Shown: positions 43,438 to 52,354 of the stretch, piece after piece
How positions within the stretch are numbered: the first letter of the stretch is position 1
Layout of the letters: every line of letters starts with the position of its first letter
Source of the DNA: Clostridia bacterium
GTDB lineage: Bacteria; Bacillota; Clostridia; Oscillospirales; CAG-272
Direction of reading: 5' to 3'
DNA length: 62,979 nucleotides
Assembly: GCA_017455905.1 (NCBI GenBank)
Contig: JAFTLQ010000027.1
Span: 1-62,979 of the forward strand
Translations under genes and position numbers: made by a program
The notes under the pieces: model-generated
The model's input: only the letters and a program-made list of their open reading frames with translations
Databases searched by the model: none
What the model was told of the DNA's origin: nothing

Positions 43438-44535
43438 TCAATGTTCGATGATGGAGAAATATAGTTGTTTATAGGCATTTGCCATGCCTGCGAGCGTGAA
43501 TTTTTCCCGGTAGACGCGTCGAGCGCCGTCACGCATGCTCGGCAGACGCCCGGGGACGCTGAGAAGCTCATCAAGGGTGGATGCCAGGGCCGTCGGGTCG
43601 TCGGTACGAAAGAGGCGGCCGCTGAGGCCGTCCTCGATCATATCGGGATTGCCGCCAAAATCGGAGGCAACGGTCGGCGTGCCAAGAGACATGCATTCCG
43701 AGGTCGCAAGGCAGGAGGTCTCGGTGCCGCGGGAGGGGTTAACGTTGACGGTGAAGAGGTTTTGATAGGGAGCGGGGTCGTCGACGTAGCCCGTAAAGTG
43801 TACCGAGCGCAAGAGGCCGAGTCTCGCCGTCAGCGCTTGTAACGCGCTTCGCTGCCCTCCGTCACCGACCAAAAGAACGTGTAGCGACGGGTAGCGTGGT
43901 TTTAGCATGGCTGCCGCGCGAAGAAGCAAATCCTGCCCCTTGACGTGCTCAAGCCTTGCGCAGCAGCCGAGGACGATGTCCGTTGCACGCAGACCGAGTA
44001 ATTGCCGCAGAGCTGCCTGCTGTGCCTGCGACAGGCATCGCGTGGGCGGAGTGCCGTTGAGGAGTGTGCGAATACGCTCGCGCGGAATGCCTTCGGCGAT
44101 CAGATCACGCTCGGCTGCTTTGGCCGTCGCTACGGTCAGGGTCGTACAGGCGTTATAGAGGGCGCGCTGCCCGCTGCCGAGCGCTGTCACACCCTTTTTT
44201 GCGCAATGGCGTGTGGACAGCCGCGGACCGATGCCTGCAACCAGGGCGCCGACGCGGGCAGAAAGGGCGGCATGCGTATGAACGATCTGTGGCTTCGTCC
44301 GTCTGAAATAACGGGCAAAGGCACGTATGTCACGAAACGAAAGGCCGCTTTCGGGGGAAAAAGAAAAGGGAGTTATACGAACTCCCTCCTTTGGCAGACG
44401 CGAAAGGAGGGCGGAGCCCTGCGGTACGATGATCTCAAAATCAAAGGTGTCGCGCAGGGCTTCGGTAAGGTAAGCGAGCTGTATGCCCGCTCCGCCGACA
44501 TTTGCGTCGCTGATGACATGTGTAATGCGTAGCAT
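43438..44535 (-). CDS. GT4 family glycosyltransferase
   Basis: The 365-residue GT-B enzyme starts LRITHVISDANVGGAGIQL with the donor/acceptor glycine pattern, has VHTHAALSARVGA (about 85-97), LGCCARLEHVKGQDLLLRA (about 188-206) and a C-terminal donor-binding region (SRGTETSCLATSECMSLGTPTVASDFGG) with the E-x7-E-like arrangement of GT4. It transfers a nucleotide sugar to an unknown acceptor, possibly a surface glycan with the nearby Wzy-like protein. It lies 66 bases after tadA. Confidence 0.88.
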   Translation of the reverse strand: MLRITHVISDANVGGAGIQLAYLTEALRDTFDFEIIVPQGSALLSRLPKEGVRITPFSFSPESGLSFRDIRAFARYFRRTKPQIVHTHAALSARVGALVAGIGPRLSTRHCAKKGVTALGSGQRALYNACTTLTVATAKAAERDLIAEGIPRERIRTLLNGTPPTRCLSQAQQAALRQLLGLRATDIVLGCCARLEHVKGQDLLLRAAAMLKPRYPSLHVLLVGDGGQRSALQALTARLGLLRSVHFTGYVDDPAPYQNLFTVNVNPSRGTETSCLATSECMSLGTPTVASDFGGNPDMIEDGLSGRLFRTDDPTALASTLDELLSVPGRLPSMRDGARRVYREKFTLAGMANAYKQLYFSIIEH

Positions 44536-44601
44536 GGTGTTCTCCCGTGTCGTTTTGTTTCAAGATGGGCTATGTAGACAGGGAGCGGTATGACGGTGCG
44601 C

Positions 44602-45069
44602 TTATTTTTGCCGTTTTCGCTTAAAATATGCGCTGAGGACGTCCCGTGTTTCGTTTTCGAGCACGCCGCCCGTGATCTCGGGGCGGTGATTGAGAGGTAG
44701 TGCGGACAGATCGATGAGCGAGCCGAAGGCACCAAAGCGCCGGTCCGCCGTTCCGTAAACGACGCGATCGATGCGTGCGTTGATGATCGCGCCGGCACAC
44801 ATGGCGCACGGCTCCATCGTCACATATAGGGTGGCGTTTGGAATGCGCCAGCCGCCAAGACGGCGGCAGGCCTCCTCGATCGCGAGGATCTCGGCGTGGT
44901 GCGTCGCACAGCGCGAATGCTCGCGCAGGTTATACGCCTTAGCGATCACCTCTCCGTCGCGCACGATCAAGGCACCGACAGGGACCTCGTCGATGGCCTC
45001 GGCCTCTCGCGCAAGCTCCATGGCCATGTGCATATATTGGATGTCATCTTCGTTGAAATTTTGTGGCAT
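44602..45069 (-). CDS. tadA: tRNA-specific adenosine deaminase TadA
   Basis: The 155-residue zinc deaminase converts A34 to inosine in tRNA-Arg(ACG). It has the catalytic HAEILAI (about 53-59) and zinc ligands in MEPCAMCAGA (about 82-91), followed by YGTADRRFGAFGS. Length is normal. It lies eight bases after the CPBP protease gene on the same strand. Confidence 0.95.
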   Translation of the reverse strand: MPQNFNEDDIQYMHMAMELAREAEAIDEVPVGALIVRDGEVIAKAYNLREHSRCATHHAEILAIEEACRRLGGWRIPNATLYVTMEPCAMCAGAIINARIDRVVYGTADRRFGAFGSLIDLSALPLNHRPEITGGVLENETRDVLSAYFKRKRQK

Positions 45070-45077
45070 ATCGACCT

Positions 45078-45818
45078 CTATGTAAAGTTAAATTTGCTTT
45101 TTAGTGCATTCTTGATATCGCATCGGTGGAAAAACAGCCATATAGCCGAAGCGATAAAGAGCGCTCCCGCAACAGAGAAAAAGATGGGAATCGCATAGGG
45201 AAGACCGGCGATGGCCGTATACAAAAGGGAGAGCGTATTGACGCCGATGTGCATGCCTATGGACGGCAGGAGGCTTTCTGTAAGCGTATCCACGACGAAA
45301 AAGAGGGTGCCGGCGACGATCGCATAAAGAAAACGGAACTGTCCTGCATGAAAGATCGCAAAGGTGATGACGGACACGACAAGCGCCATCGCTCGCTGCT
45401 TTTCGCCAAATAGACGCATGGGAAGCAGACGGAAGAACAGCTCCTCCAGCACCGCCGTCAGGCAGGCGTGTCGCAGGAAGGTATACCATGTCAGCGCCGT
45501 CGGCGCTGCTTCCGCACCGCTTTGCGTCAGCGATGTAAGCGCCGAGGCGGCGAGCGCACTCAGCAGGACGACGCCAAAAACAAAGGGGAAGGAGAACAGC
45601 GTCAGACGCGCGATCCTGCGCGACATGCGAAGCGGCTTGATTGAGGCGTTCTCTTTTTGCCGCTTTGCAAGCAAAAGACACAGAAGGATAGGAATAACAT
45701 GAGATAATGTGACAAGAAACGTGTGCAAAACCGTGCTGCTCACGAGCGATGATGCCATCAGACAGGCATACAGCATGACGCATGCGCCAAGATACAGCAG
45801 AAGGGAAGATAGGATCAT
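45078..45818 (-). CDS. CPBP family intramembrane metalloprotease
   Basis: The 246-residue protein has about seven membrane segments and the CPBP/CAAX-protease motifs: LEELFFRLL (EExxxR, about 139-147), FAIFHAGQ and GMHIGVNTL. The family includes proteases and bacteriocin self-immunity proteins; the substrate here is unknown. ATG 45818 follows GGGAGG and overlaps the rnr stop by four bases. The frame is open to 46046, but that part overlaps rnr and has no membrane character. Confidence 0.87.
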   Translation of the reverse strand: MILSSLLLYLGACVMLYACLMASSLVSSTVLHTFLVTLSHVIPILLCLLLAKRQKENASIKPLRMSRRIARLTLFSFPFVFGVVLLSALAASALTSLTQSGAEAAPTALTWYTFLRHACLTAVLEELFFRLLPMRLFGEKQRAMALVVSVITFAIFHAGQFRFLYAIVAGTLFFVVDTLTESLLPSIGMHIGVNTLSLLYTAIAGLPYAIPIFFSVAGALFIASAIWLFFHRCDIKNALKSKFNFT

Positions 45819-47980
45819 GTGGGGTCGCCTCCCGTCGCTTTTGGCAACACGTAGGCGTTGTCTGCGTCGCAGAAGCGCAGGCGACCTCCGCTGACGTCGA
45901 CCTCCTCCAGGCGTACGCGCAAACGATCGCCGATGCGATACCGTGTGTCGCGTGAGCGCAGGGTCAGCGTTGGTTCGTCGAATAGAAATACACCGCCGAG
46001 GCTGTCGATCGGTATAAGTCCTTCGCAGGTATTGTCCAGCGTGCAAAACAGCCCAAAGGAAGCGACGGAGGTCACGGTCGCGTCAAAGACCTCGCCGATG
46101 AAGCGCTGCATATACAAGGCCTTATACAGGGCGTCGATGCGTCGCTCGGCCTCCTGCGCACGAAGCTCTGCCTCGGCAGCTGCGCGCGAGGCGCGTGCGG
46201 CAAACGATGCGTAGCGCGCCGAGGGCGCGTCCTCCATGAGCACGCGGCGGAGCAGACGGTGTACGGCGAGGTCGGCGACACGGCGAATGGGGGCCGTGAA
46301 GTGACAGTAGACGGGGGCCGCCAGACCGAAATGCGGTGCGAGGACGGGCTGATACGTGGCCTTGGACATCGCGCGAAGCACGCGATAGCTGACGGGTACG
46401 GACAGCCCCTTTTCCTCCGCCTGTGTCAGCAGGCGGCTGATCTGTGTTTGCGTGACGGAGGCGGCGTCAATGCCGCGGATATCTAAGCCAAGCCCGTGCA
46501 GATACGGCAGCAGCTCGCGCATCTGCGCTTCGGGCGGACGCTCGTGGGTGCGGTAGACGCAGGGGGCGTGATGCGCGGTCATGTAGGTCGCTACTGCCTC
46601 ACCGGCTGCCAGCATGCAGTGTTCAATGATCTGCTCCGAGAGTCCGCGCGTGCGGCGGCGGATATCGTACGGCTCTCCGCGCTTGTCGACGAGGATGACT
46701 GCCTCGGCGCTGTCAAGCTCCATAGCACCGCGTGCGCGGCTACGCGCTTTACGCGCTTGGTAGAGGTCGCACAGCGCAGACAGCGCGCGAAGGATGGGAC
46801 GATATTTTTGATAAAAGGGCGACAGCGACTGCTGCTGCAGCACGTCGTTTATCTCGCTGTATACGCCGCGCAGGCGGCTGCGTATAACGGCGGGGAAGAT
46901 CTCGGTGCGCGTGATCTCGCCGTCCGGTGCGACGGTCATACGCACGGTCAGCACGGCACGGTCCTCGCCCTCGTTCAGCGAGCAAACGCCGTTCGATAGA
47001 ACGGGAGGGAGCATTGGCACGACGCGATCGGTGAAATATACGCTGGTGCCGCGGCGCATGGCGGCACGGTCCAGCGGCGTCTTTTCGTCTACGTAATAGG
47101 AAACGTCGGCGATGTGTACGCACAGTTGAAAGCCGCCGCCGGGCAGACGGCGTACGGACAGCGCGTCGTCCAGATCCTTGGCATCGGCGCCGTCGATGGT
47201 AAAGACGGTATGGGTGCGATAATCGACTCGCTTGTCCCAGTCGATCGGGCGCGCCGCGGCGGCGTCTGCCTGTTGGAGCACGTCGGGCGGGAAATCGACC
47301 TCAATGCCGCAATCGTCTAAAATGGCCTCGTAGTTGCCTGCACGTTCATCGGCGGGACCGTAAACACGCGTGACACGGCCGCGCAGGTCGCCGCTTGTGC
47401 GGTGAAGCGTCAGCTCGACCTTGTCCCCGATCCGTGCTCCGCCGAGATCGTCGACGTGCGGTGTGATGCGAATGCGCCGATCATCCGGTATGAGCGTATA
47501 ACGGCGCACGGTACGCCGACGGGCAAAGGTGGGGTCGTCGTACACGGCAATCGTGCCGATGACCGTGCGCAGGGGCTGCGTGATGCGCTCAACGCGGCCC
47601 TCGGTCTTTTCCTCATCCATGGCCGTGAAGGTGCGGAAACGAACCTCGACGGTGTCGCCGCTGATGGCTCCGGCTGTATGACCTGCCGGAATAAACACAT
47701 CGCGTGTGCGTCCTTCGACGCGCACGAAGCCAAAGCCACGCTCCGAGGAGGAAAAGATGCCGACGGCGCGCTCGGTCATGGGACCTGTCGGATGCGTCGT
47801 GCGCAGCGATAGCTGCGTGTCGGTGATATGGACGTAGCGCGTGTCGTAGCCGAGCTCGCGAACCATCGATTCCAGTGCGCGCTTCCTACGAGCCTTGTCC
47901 GCATTTGAACGGATATTGTTCCGCTTGCCTGCTTGCTTTGCTATATGCTTTTGCAAAGAACTCTTTGCTTTTTTGGACAT
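45815..47980 (-). CDS. rnr: Ribonuclease R
   Basis: The 721-residue 3'-5' exoribonuclease has a basic Lys/Arg-rich N-terminus, cold-shock-like OB folds (GFGFVRVEGRTRDVFIP, about 83-99), the RNB catalytic core (FTIDGADAKDLDDAL, about 250-264) and a C-terminal S1 domain (TVTSVASFGLFCTLDN). Its usual partners smpB and secG are partly here: secG is just upstream, but smpB is absent from the window. AAAGGA precedes the ATG, directly after the secG terminator. Confidence 0.95.
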   Translation of the reverse strand: MSKKAKSSLQKHIAKQAGKRNNIRSNADKARRKRALESMVRELGYDTRYVHITDTQLSLRTTHPTGPMTERAVGIFSSSERGFGFVRVEGRTRDVFIPAGHTAGAISGDTVEVRFRTFTAMDEEKTEGRVERITQPLRTVIGTIAVYDDPTFARRRTVRRYTLIPDDRRIRITPHVDDLGGARIGDKVELTLHRTSGDLRGRVTRVYGPADERAGNYEAILDDCGIEVDFPPDVLQQADAAAARPIDWDKRVDYRTHTVFTIDGADAKDLDDALSVRRLPGGGFQLCVHIADVSYYVDEKTPLDRAAMRRGTSVYFTDRVVPMLPPVLSNGVCSLNEGEDRAVLTVRMTVAPDGEITRTEIFPAVIRSRLRGVYSEINDVLQQQSLSPFYQKYRPILRALSALCDLYQARKARSRARGAMELDSAEAVILVDKRGEPYDIRRRTRGLSEQIIEHCMLAAGEAVATYMTAHHAPCVYRTHERPPEAQMRELLPYLHGLGLDIRGIDAASVTQTQISRLLTQAEEKGLSVPVSYRVLRAMSKATYQPVLAPHFGLAAPVYCHFTAPIRRVADLAVHRLLRRVLMEDAPSARYASFAARASRAAAEAELRAQEAERRIDALYKALYMQRFIGEVFDATVTSVASFGLFCTLDNTCEGLIPIDSLGGVFLFDEPTLTLRSRDTRYRIGDRLRVRLEEVDVSGGRLRFCDADNAYVLPKATGGDPT

Positions 47981-47997
47981 TTTATCTATTCCTTTGT

Positions 47998-48034
47998 AAA
48001 AAATAAGGTGTTACACCGTGGAGTGCAACACCTT
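47998..48034 (-). terminator. Intrinsic terminator after secG
   Basis: Arms AAGGTGTT (48005-48012) and AACACCTT (48027-48034) pair, with an inner partial hairpin. On the minus strand the stem is followed by ATTTTTT. It ends just before the rnr ribosome site. Confidence 0.8.
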
Positions 48035-48055
48035 GTAACCGTTAATTTAATTCGC

Positions 48056-48361
48056 TTACGGCGCTTTGAAATACGTATCAAACGACGTCAGATCCTTCCA
48101 TCCGCCTGCACCCTGCGTAGCGATGTAATCGGGCTGAAGGATGTAGACCAGAAGAACAGCGGCGATGAAGAAGATGCTGATGATGAGCGTAATTCTGCGA
48201 AGACGCTTTTCCTTGCGACCTGCCTGGTCCTTGCCGTAATAGGTTTCGGTTCCGCCGACGATGGTCGAGGACAGACCATCGTCCTTGCTCTTCTGGAACA
48301 TGACCGAAACGGTGAGAAAGACGGCTGCGACGAGTATAAGAATCAACAAAACAATTTCCAT
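48056..48361 (-). CDS. secG: Preprotein translocase subunit SecG
   Basis: The 101-residue protein has two membrane helices (about 3-20 and 55-75), the conserved loop MFQKSKDDGLSSTIVGG and a polar C-terminus, matching SecG of the SecYEG channel. ATG 48361 is selected from the family N-terminus; the frame is open to 48421. It has no clear Shine-Dalgarno sequence. The 80-nt leader contains a perfect palindrome GAAACGTGCACGTTTC (48379-48394). SecG-rnr is a common Firmicute gene order. Confidence 0.9.
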   Translation of the reverse strand: MEIVLLILILVAAVFLTVSVMFQKSKDDGLSSTIVGGTETYYGKDQAGRKEKRLRRITLIISIFFIAAVLLVYILQPDYIATQGAGGWKDLTSFDTYFKAP

Positions 48362-48446
48362 GGTGTGACCGTATGCACGAAACGTGCACGTTTCCTTCCG
48401 GGTATATTTATATATCCCCAAAGCAGATATATATATTCATAGGGGT

Positions 48447-48475
48447 ATTTTACCATATTCTTTTAAAAAAAGCAA
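48447..48475 (-). promoter_or_regulatory. Sigma-A promoter of secG
   Basis: Minus-strand TTGCTT (48475-48470), 17 bp and TAAAAT (48452-48447). It sits amid T7A7-type runs (48461-48497) in the gap after typA. Transcription should start near 48440. Confidence 0.7.
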
Positions 48476-48501
48476 GTGTTTTTTTAAAAAAAGGAAAAAA
48501 G

Positions 48502-50346
48502 TTATTTTCCCGCTTCCTTGAGTGCCTGACGCTTTTGCGCTTGACGGCGCTTGCGCTCGGCAAGATCGAGGATGGTTTTGCGCAGACGAATGCTCTTGGG
48601 CGTGATCTCAATGAGCTCGTCCTCGGTAATGAACTCGATGGCTTCCTCAAGGGAAAGCTGAACGGGCGTGATAAGCGTCAGCTTTTCGTCCGCGCCCGAC
48701 GAACGGATCGCCGTCAGGTGTTTTTCCTTGCAGACGTTGACCTCAATATCGTCGGGCTTTGGGTTCTCGCCGACGATCATGCCTGCGTAAACGGGCGTGG
48801 CCGGGCCGATGAACAGAGGACCGCGATCCTGCGACTGATACAGGCCGTAGGTCGTGGCAACACCGGTCTCGGAGGCAACGAGGGAGGAGGTGAAGCGCGT
48901 TTTGATCTCGCCGCGGAAGGGCTCGTAGCCGGCGAACAGGGAGGAGATGAGTCCCTCACCGCGCGTGTCGGTCAGCAGCTCGCTGCGATAACCGAACAGA
49001 CAACGGGTAGGAATGTTATAAAACAGCTTCTGGCGGGAGCCGTGCAGCTGCATGTCCACGAGTGTTCCCTTGCGCGAGCCAAGCTTTTCCATGACCGATC
49101 CGACGTAGGCCTCGGGGACGTCGACGATGATGTCCTCAATGGGCTCACACTTGACGCCGTCAATGGTCTTATACAGCACACGGGGGTTGGAGCAGCACAG
49201 CTCGTAGCCCTCACGGCGCATATTTTCGAGAAGGATCGACAGGTGCATTTCGCCACGGCCGGCGACCTTGAAGCTGTCGGTGGTCTCGCCGTCGCTGACG
49301 CGCAGGGATACGTCCTTGAGCAGCTCCTTGTAGAGTCTTGCGCGCAGATGGCGGGAGGTAACGTACTTACCTTCCTTACCGGCAAAGGGGGAGTCGTTGA
49401 CCGAGAAGGTCATTTCCATCGTCGGCTCACCGACCTTGACGAATTCCAGCGGCTCGATCCTTGCGGGAGAGCAGACGGTATCACCGATGGAGATATCCTC
49501 ACAACCCGAGAAGCAGATAATGTCGCCCACCTGTGCCTCGGTCACGGGCACGCGCTTCAGACCGTCGAACTGATAGATGGACACGATCTTGGCCGGACGG
49601 GATTTTCCGTCGCCGTGGTAATTGCAGATGGCGATGCCCTGTCCTTGCTTGATCGAACCGCGATCGATGCGTCCGATGCCGATACGGCCGACGAAGTCGT
49701 TGTAATCGATGGAGGATACGAGCAGCTGCAGAGGCTCGTCCTCCTCACCCTCGGGAGCGGGGATGTATTCGAGGATCGTGTCAAGCAGGGGAACGAGATC
49801 CGTGCCGGGGGTGTGGGGGTCGAAGGACGCCGTGCCTGCGCGGCCGGAGCAGAAGAGCATGGGGGAGTCGAGCTGCTCATTGGTGGCGTTGAGCTCCAGC
49901 AGAAGCTCAAGGACCTCGTCGCCGATCTCGTCCAGACGTGCGTCGGGACGGTCGATCTTGTTGACGACGACAATGACGCGGTGGTTGAGCGCCAAAGCAC
50001 GCTCCAGAACGAAGCGCGTCTGGGGCATCGGTCCCTCGGCGGCGTCGACCAAGAGAATAACGCCGTTGACCATCTTGAGAATACGCTCGACCTCGCCGCC
50101 AAAGTCGGCGTGGCCGGGGGTGTCAATGACGTTGATCTTGACGTCTTTATAGTGAATGGCAGTGTTTTTCGCTAAAATCGTGATGCCGCGCTCGCGCTCC
50201 AGGTCGTTGGAGTCCATGACACGGTCGGCCATTTCCTGATTGTCGCGGTAGATACCGCCCTGGCGCAGCATTTCATCGACCAGCGTCGTTTTGCCGTGGT
50301 CAACGTGCGCGATGATCGCAATGTTTCGTAAATCGGTACGCTTCAT
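48502..50346 (-). CDS. typA: Ribosome-associated GTPase TypA/BipA
   Basis: The 614-residue translational GTPase has G1 AHVDHGKT (about 13-20), the switch I region RERGITI, G3 DTPGHADF, G4 NKIDRPDAR and EF-G-like C-terminal domains including ETGVATTYGLY. TypA binds the ribosome under stress and in 50S assembly. AGAGG lies five bases before ATG, and a good promoter lies about 50 bases upstream. A secG promoter follows with no GC-rich terminator visible. Confidence 0.96.
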   Translation of the reverse strand: MKRTDLRNIAIIAHVDHGKTTLVDEMLRQGGIYRDNQEMADRVMDSNDLERERGITILAKNTAIHYKDVKINVIDTPGHADFGGEVERILKMVNGVILLVDAAEGPMPQTRFVLERALALNHRVIVVVNKIDRPDARLDEIGDEVLELLLELNATNEQLDSPMLFCSGRAGTASFDPHTPGTDLVPLLDTILEYIPAPEGEEDEPLQLLVSSIDYNDFVGRIGIGRIDRGSIKQGQGIAICNYHGDGKSRPAKIVSIYQFDGLKRVPVTEAQVGDIICFSGCEDISIGDTVCSPARIEPLEFVKVGEPTMEMTFSVNDSPFAGKEGKYVTSRHLRARLYKELLKDVSLRVSDGETTDSFKVAGRGEMHLSILLENMRREGYELCCSNPRVLYKTIDGVKCEPIEDIIVDVPEAYVGSVMEKLGSRKGTLVDMQLHGSRQKLFYNIPTRCLFGYRSELLTDTRGEGLISSLFAGYEPFRGEIKTRFTSSLVASETGVATTYGLYQSQDRGPLFIGPATPVYAGMIVGENPKPDDIEVNVCKEKHLTAIRSSGADEKLTLITPVQLSLEEAIEFITEDELIEITPKSIRLRKTILDLAERKRRQAQKRQALKEAGK

Positions 50347-50397
50347 AAAAACCTCTCTTAACGCTCATATCCAAAAAACTCATATTCAAACCGCATT

Positions 50398-50426
50398 ATT
50401 TTACCACGAGCAGAACATAAAATCAA
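50398..50426 (-). promoter_or_regulatory. Sigma-A promoter of typA
   Basis: Minus-strand TTGATT (50426-50421), 17 bp and TAAAAT (50403-50398), about 51 bases before the typA ATG. Confidence 0.8.
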
Positions 50427-50466
50427 TATATTTTTTGAAAAAACGTGGCTCATCGAAAAAAATCGG

Positions 50467-51567
50467 TCAAATCAACAGTTTTGGATTTTCAAAAGCGAAG
50501 CGCTTCATGAATTTTACCAAGGCTTCCACACCCTCGTAGGGCATGGCAAACTGCAAAGCGGCACACAATCCGTGCGAGGAGGTGTGGGGACGCAGACAGA
50601 GAAGCCCCTCCGCCTCTGCCATGTCGGCCAGGCGCTCGTCCATCACGCCGTTGCCCGTCGTAAAGACGACGTTGGTCATGGAACGGTATTTTTTGTCGGC
50701 CGGTGCGGTATAATAGGTCTGACTGTCAAGATAATCGTAGAGCAGGCTGGCCTTGCGCTCGCCGCGGCGCTTGATCTCCTCAAGGCCGCCCATGTCCAGC
50801 ATCCGTCGGAACAAGCACGACGCCGTGTACAGGCAGAGTGCCGAGGGGGAATGGAAGGCGTGCCCTTCCGTCAGAACGGTGCGATAATCGAGCACGGAGG
50901 GGGTTGCCTCGCGCGGCGATCCAAGCAGATCGGAGCGGACGATGACGACCGTCATACCGGCAGGCAAAAGGCATAGACGCAGATCGGCGTAGAGCATGCC
51001 AAAGTCGGATATCTGAAGTGGTTCGGACAAAAAGCAGGAAGAAACATCGGCAACAAGGGGGATGTTTCCTGTGTCAGGCGTCTTGTGAAAACGCGTGCCA
51101 AAGTGCGGATTATTATAACAAATGTGTACATAATCGGCATCCGGACGGAAATCGCTGCGCTTGGTATCGGGGATCGTGGAGAATGCGGGCACGTAACCCG
51201 CCGACGATGCAGCAATGGCCATATCGCCGTAACGCTTGCCCTCAAGATAGGCCTTTTTGGACTGTGCGCCTGTAACGATGTAGTCGGCGCATCGGTGATC
51301 GGAGAGCAGGTTGAGCGGAATGGCTGCGTACTGTGCCTCAGCACCTCCCGGCATGAAAAGGACCTTGTAGCTGATCGGAATATTGAGCAGCGAGCGCAGG
51401 TCGGCCTCGGCCGTTTGAGCCAACGCCTCGTAGGATTCTGACGTATTATCGAGAGAGAGGGGGGAAGAACCGTCCGAGAAAAACGGTGACGACAGGCTCG
51501 TTGTCATAATATCCATGTCCTGCGGAAGCGACACCTGCTCGGGAGAAAAATTGTAAACGAACTTCAT
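50467..51567 (-). CDS. SerC-family protein lacking the PLP lysine (probable pseudoenzyme)
   Basis: The 366-residue protein aligns along its whole length with phosphoserine aminotransferase: AEADLRSLLNIP (54-65), KVLFMPGGAEAQYAAIPLNLL (from 68), ADYIVTGAQSKKA (94-106), LVADVSS (171-177) and PAGMTVVIVR (202-211). However, the segment that carries the Schiff-base Lys in SerC (G-A-Q-K-N-L-G) reads DLRLCLL here, with Leu (CTA, 50974-50976) at position 198. The HRS substrate motif is also lost, the Trp of GSWSKK is Gln, and CSNET is CYNNP. No frameshift restores them. It is expressed from a full-consensus promoter. A non-enzymatic or altered role is inferred. Confidence 0.85.
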   Translation of the reverse strand: MKFVYNFSPEQVSLPQDMDIMTTSLSSPFFSDGSSPLSLDNTSESYEALAQTAEADLRSLLNIPISYKVLFMPGGAEAQYAAIPLNLLSDHRCADYIVTGAQSKKAYLEGKRYGDMAIAASSAGYVPAFSTIPDTKRSDFRPDADYVHICYNNPHFGTRFHKTPDTGNIPLVADVSSCFLSEPLQISDFGMLYADLRLCLLPAGMTVVIVRSDLLGSPREATPSVLDYRTVLTEGHAFHSPSALCLYTASCLFRRMLDMGGLEEIKRRGERKASLLYDYLDSQTYYTAPADKKYRSMTNVVFTTGNGVMDERLADMAEAEGLLCLRPHTSSHGLCAALQFAMPYEGVEALVKFMKRFAFENPKLLI

Positions 51568-51621
51568 GAATGAAGCGGTTCCTTTCCTTATTATATATAG
51601 AATATATCATATAACACGAAT

Positions 51622-51650
51622 ATTATACAACGGATACGCCGCTTTGTCAA
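51622..51650 (-). promoter_or_regulatory. Consensus sigma-A promoter of the SerC-like gene
   Basis: Minus-strand TTGACA (51650-51645), 17 bp and TATAAT (51627-51622). The leader is about 48 nt and includes AAGGAAAGGAA. Confidence 0.9.
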
Positions 51651-51722
51651 TACGAAGTTAAGAAAAAGGGAGAAGGCGGGCGCGCCACGCAAAAAAACTT
51701 TTCAAAAACTTTAAAAAAGATA

Positions 51723-51751
51723 TTGACTTTTGCATATCTGCGTGCTATAAT
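51723..51751 (+). promoter_or_regulatory. Sigma-A promoter of the tRNA-Met/tRNA-Glu operon
   Basis: TTGACT (51723-51728), 17 bp and TATAAT (51746-51751), 41 bases before tRNA-Met. It is divergent from the SerC-like gene promoter. Confidence 0.88.
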
Positions 51752-51792
51752 ATACCAGCGAGGCGCAAGGCAAAATGCGTCGCGTTTTTAAT

Positions 51793-51869
51793 GGCGGAAT
51801 AGCTCAGTTGGCTAGAGCGTCCGGTTCATACCCGGCAGGTCGTTGGTTCAAATCCGACTTCCGCTACCA
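51793..51869 (+). tRNA. tRNA-Met (CAT), elongator type
   Basis: A 77-nt cloverleaf with acceptor GGCGGAA/TTCCGCT (G1-U72 wobble), D-arm GCTC...GAGC, anticodon loop TTCATAC, T-arm GTTGG/CCGAC and encoded CCA. As I recall it, Bacillus elongator tRNA-Met has the same G1-U72 wobble and a similar anticodon loop, and the first pair differs from initiator tRNA. A tRNA-Ile with lysidine-modified CAT is possible but less likely. Confidence 0.9.
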
Positions 51870-51874
51870 TAATC

Positions 51875-51949
51875 GGCCCGTTGGTCAAGCGGTTAAGACA
51901 CGGCCCTTTCACGGCTGTAACATGGGTTCGATTCCCGTACGGGTCACCA
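51875..51949 (+). tRNA. tRNA-Glu (TTC)
   Basis: A 75-nt tRNA with acceptor GGCCCGT/ACGGGTC, anticodon loop CTTTCAC (anticodon TTC), T-loop TTCGATT and encoded CCA. It begins five bases after tRNA-Met and precedes the tandem repeats, which copy its 3' end. Confidence 0.95.
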
Positions 51950-51958
51950 TAGAAAAAG

Positions 51959-51980
51959 GACACCACGCGGTGTCTTTTTT
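51959..51980 (+). terminator. Terminator of tRNA operon, unit 1
   Basis: GACACC-ACGC-GGTGTC stem followed by six T, nine bases after the tRNA-Glu CCA. Confidence 0.92.
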
Positions 51981-52145
51981 CTATCGTGACCCGTACACAT
52001 CGCCCCGGCGTGTGCTTAGCACACGCTGGGTTCGCACACCGCCGAGAGGCGGTGTATAGCGTCGTGCGCGCAGAAAGTCGGGTACGTACAAGCCGAAAGC
52101 AAAAAGGAAAAACTATCTTCGCACAGCGTCTACCCGTACGGGTCG

Positions 52146-52167
52146 GACACCACGCGGTGTCTTTTTT
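52146..52167 (+). terminator. Terminator, repeat unit 2
   Basis: The identical GACACC-ACGC-GGTGTC hairpin and six T, directly after a GTACGGGTC copy of the tRNA-Glu 3' end. Confidence 0.9.
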
Positions 52168-52332
52168 CTATTGTGACCCGTACACATCGCCCCGGCGTGT
52201 GCTTAGCACACGCTGGGTTCGCACACCGCCGAGAGGCGGTGTATAGCGTCGTGCGCGCAGAAAGCAGAGCGCGTACAAGCAGAAAGCAAAAAAGAAAGAC
52301 TATCCCCGCACAGCGTCTACCTGTACGGGTCG

Positions 52333-52354
52333 GACACCACGCGGTGTCTTTTTT
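52333..52354 (+). terminator. Terminator, repeat unit 3
   Basis: Third identical hairpin with six T. Three serial terminators imply that any unit RNA downstream of the first would be made only by read-through. Confidence 0.9.
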
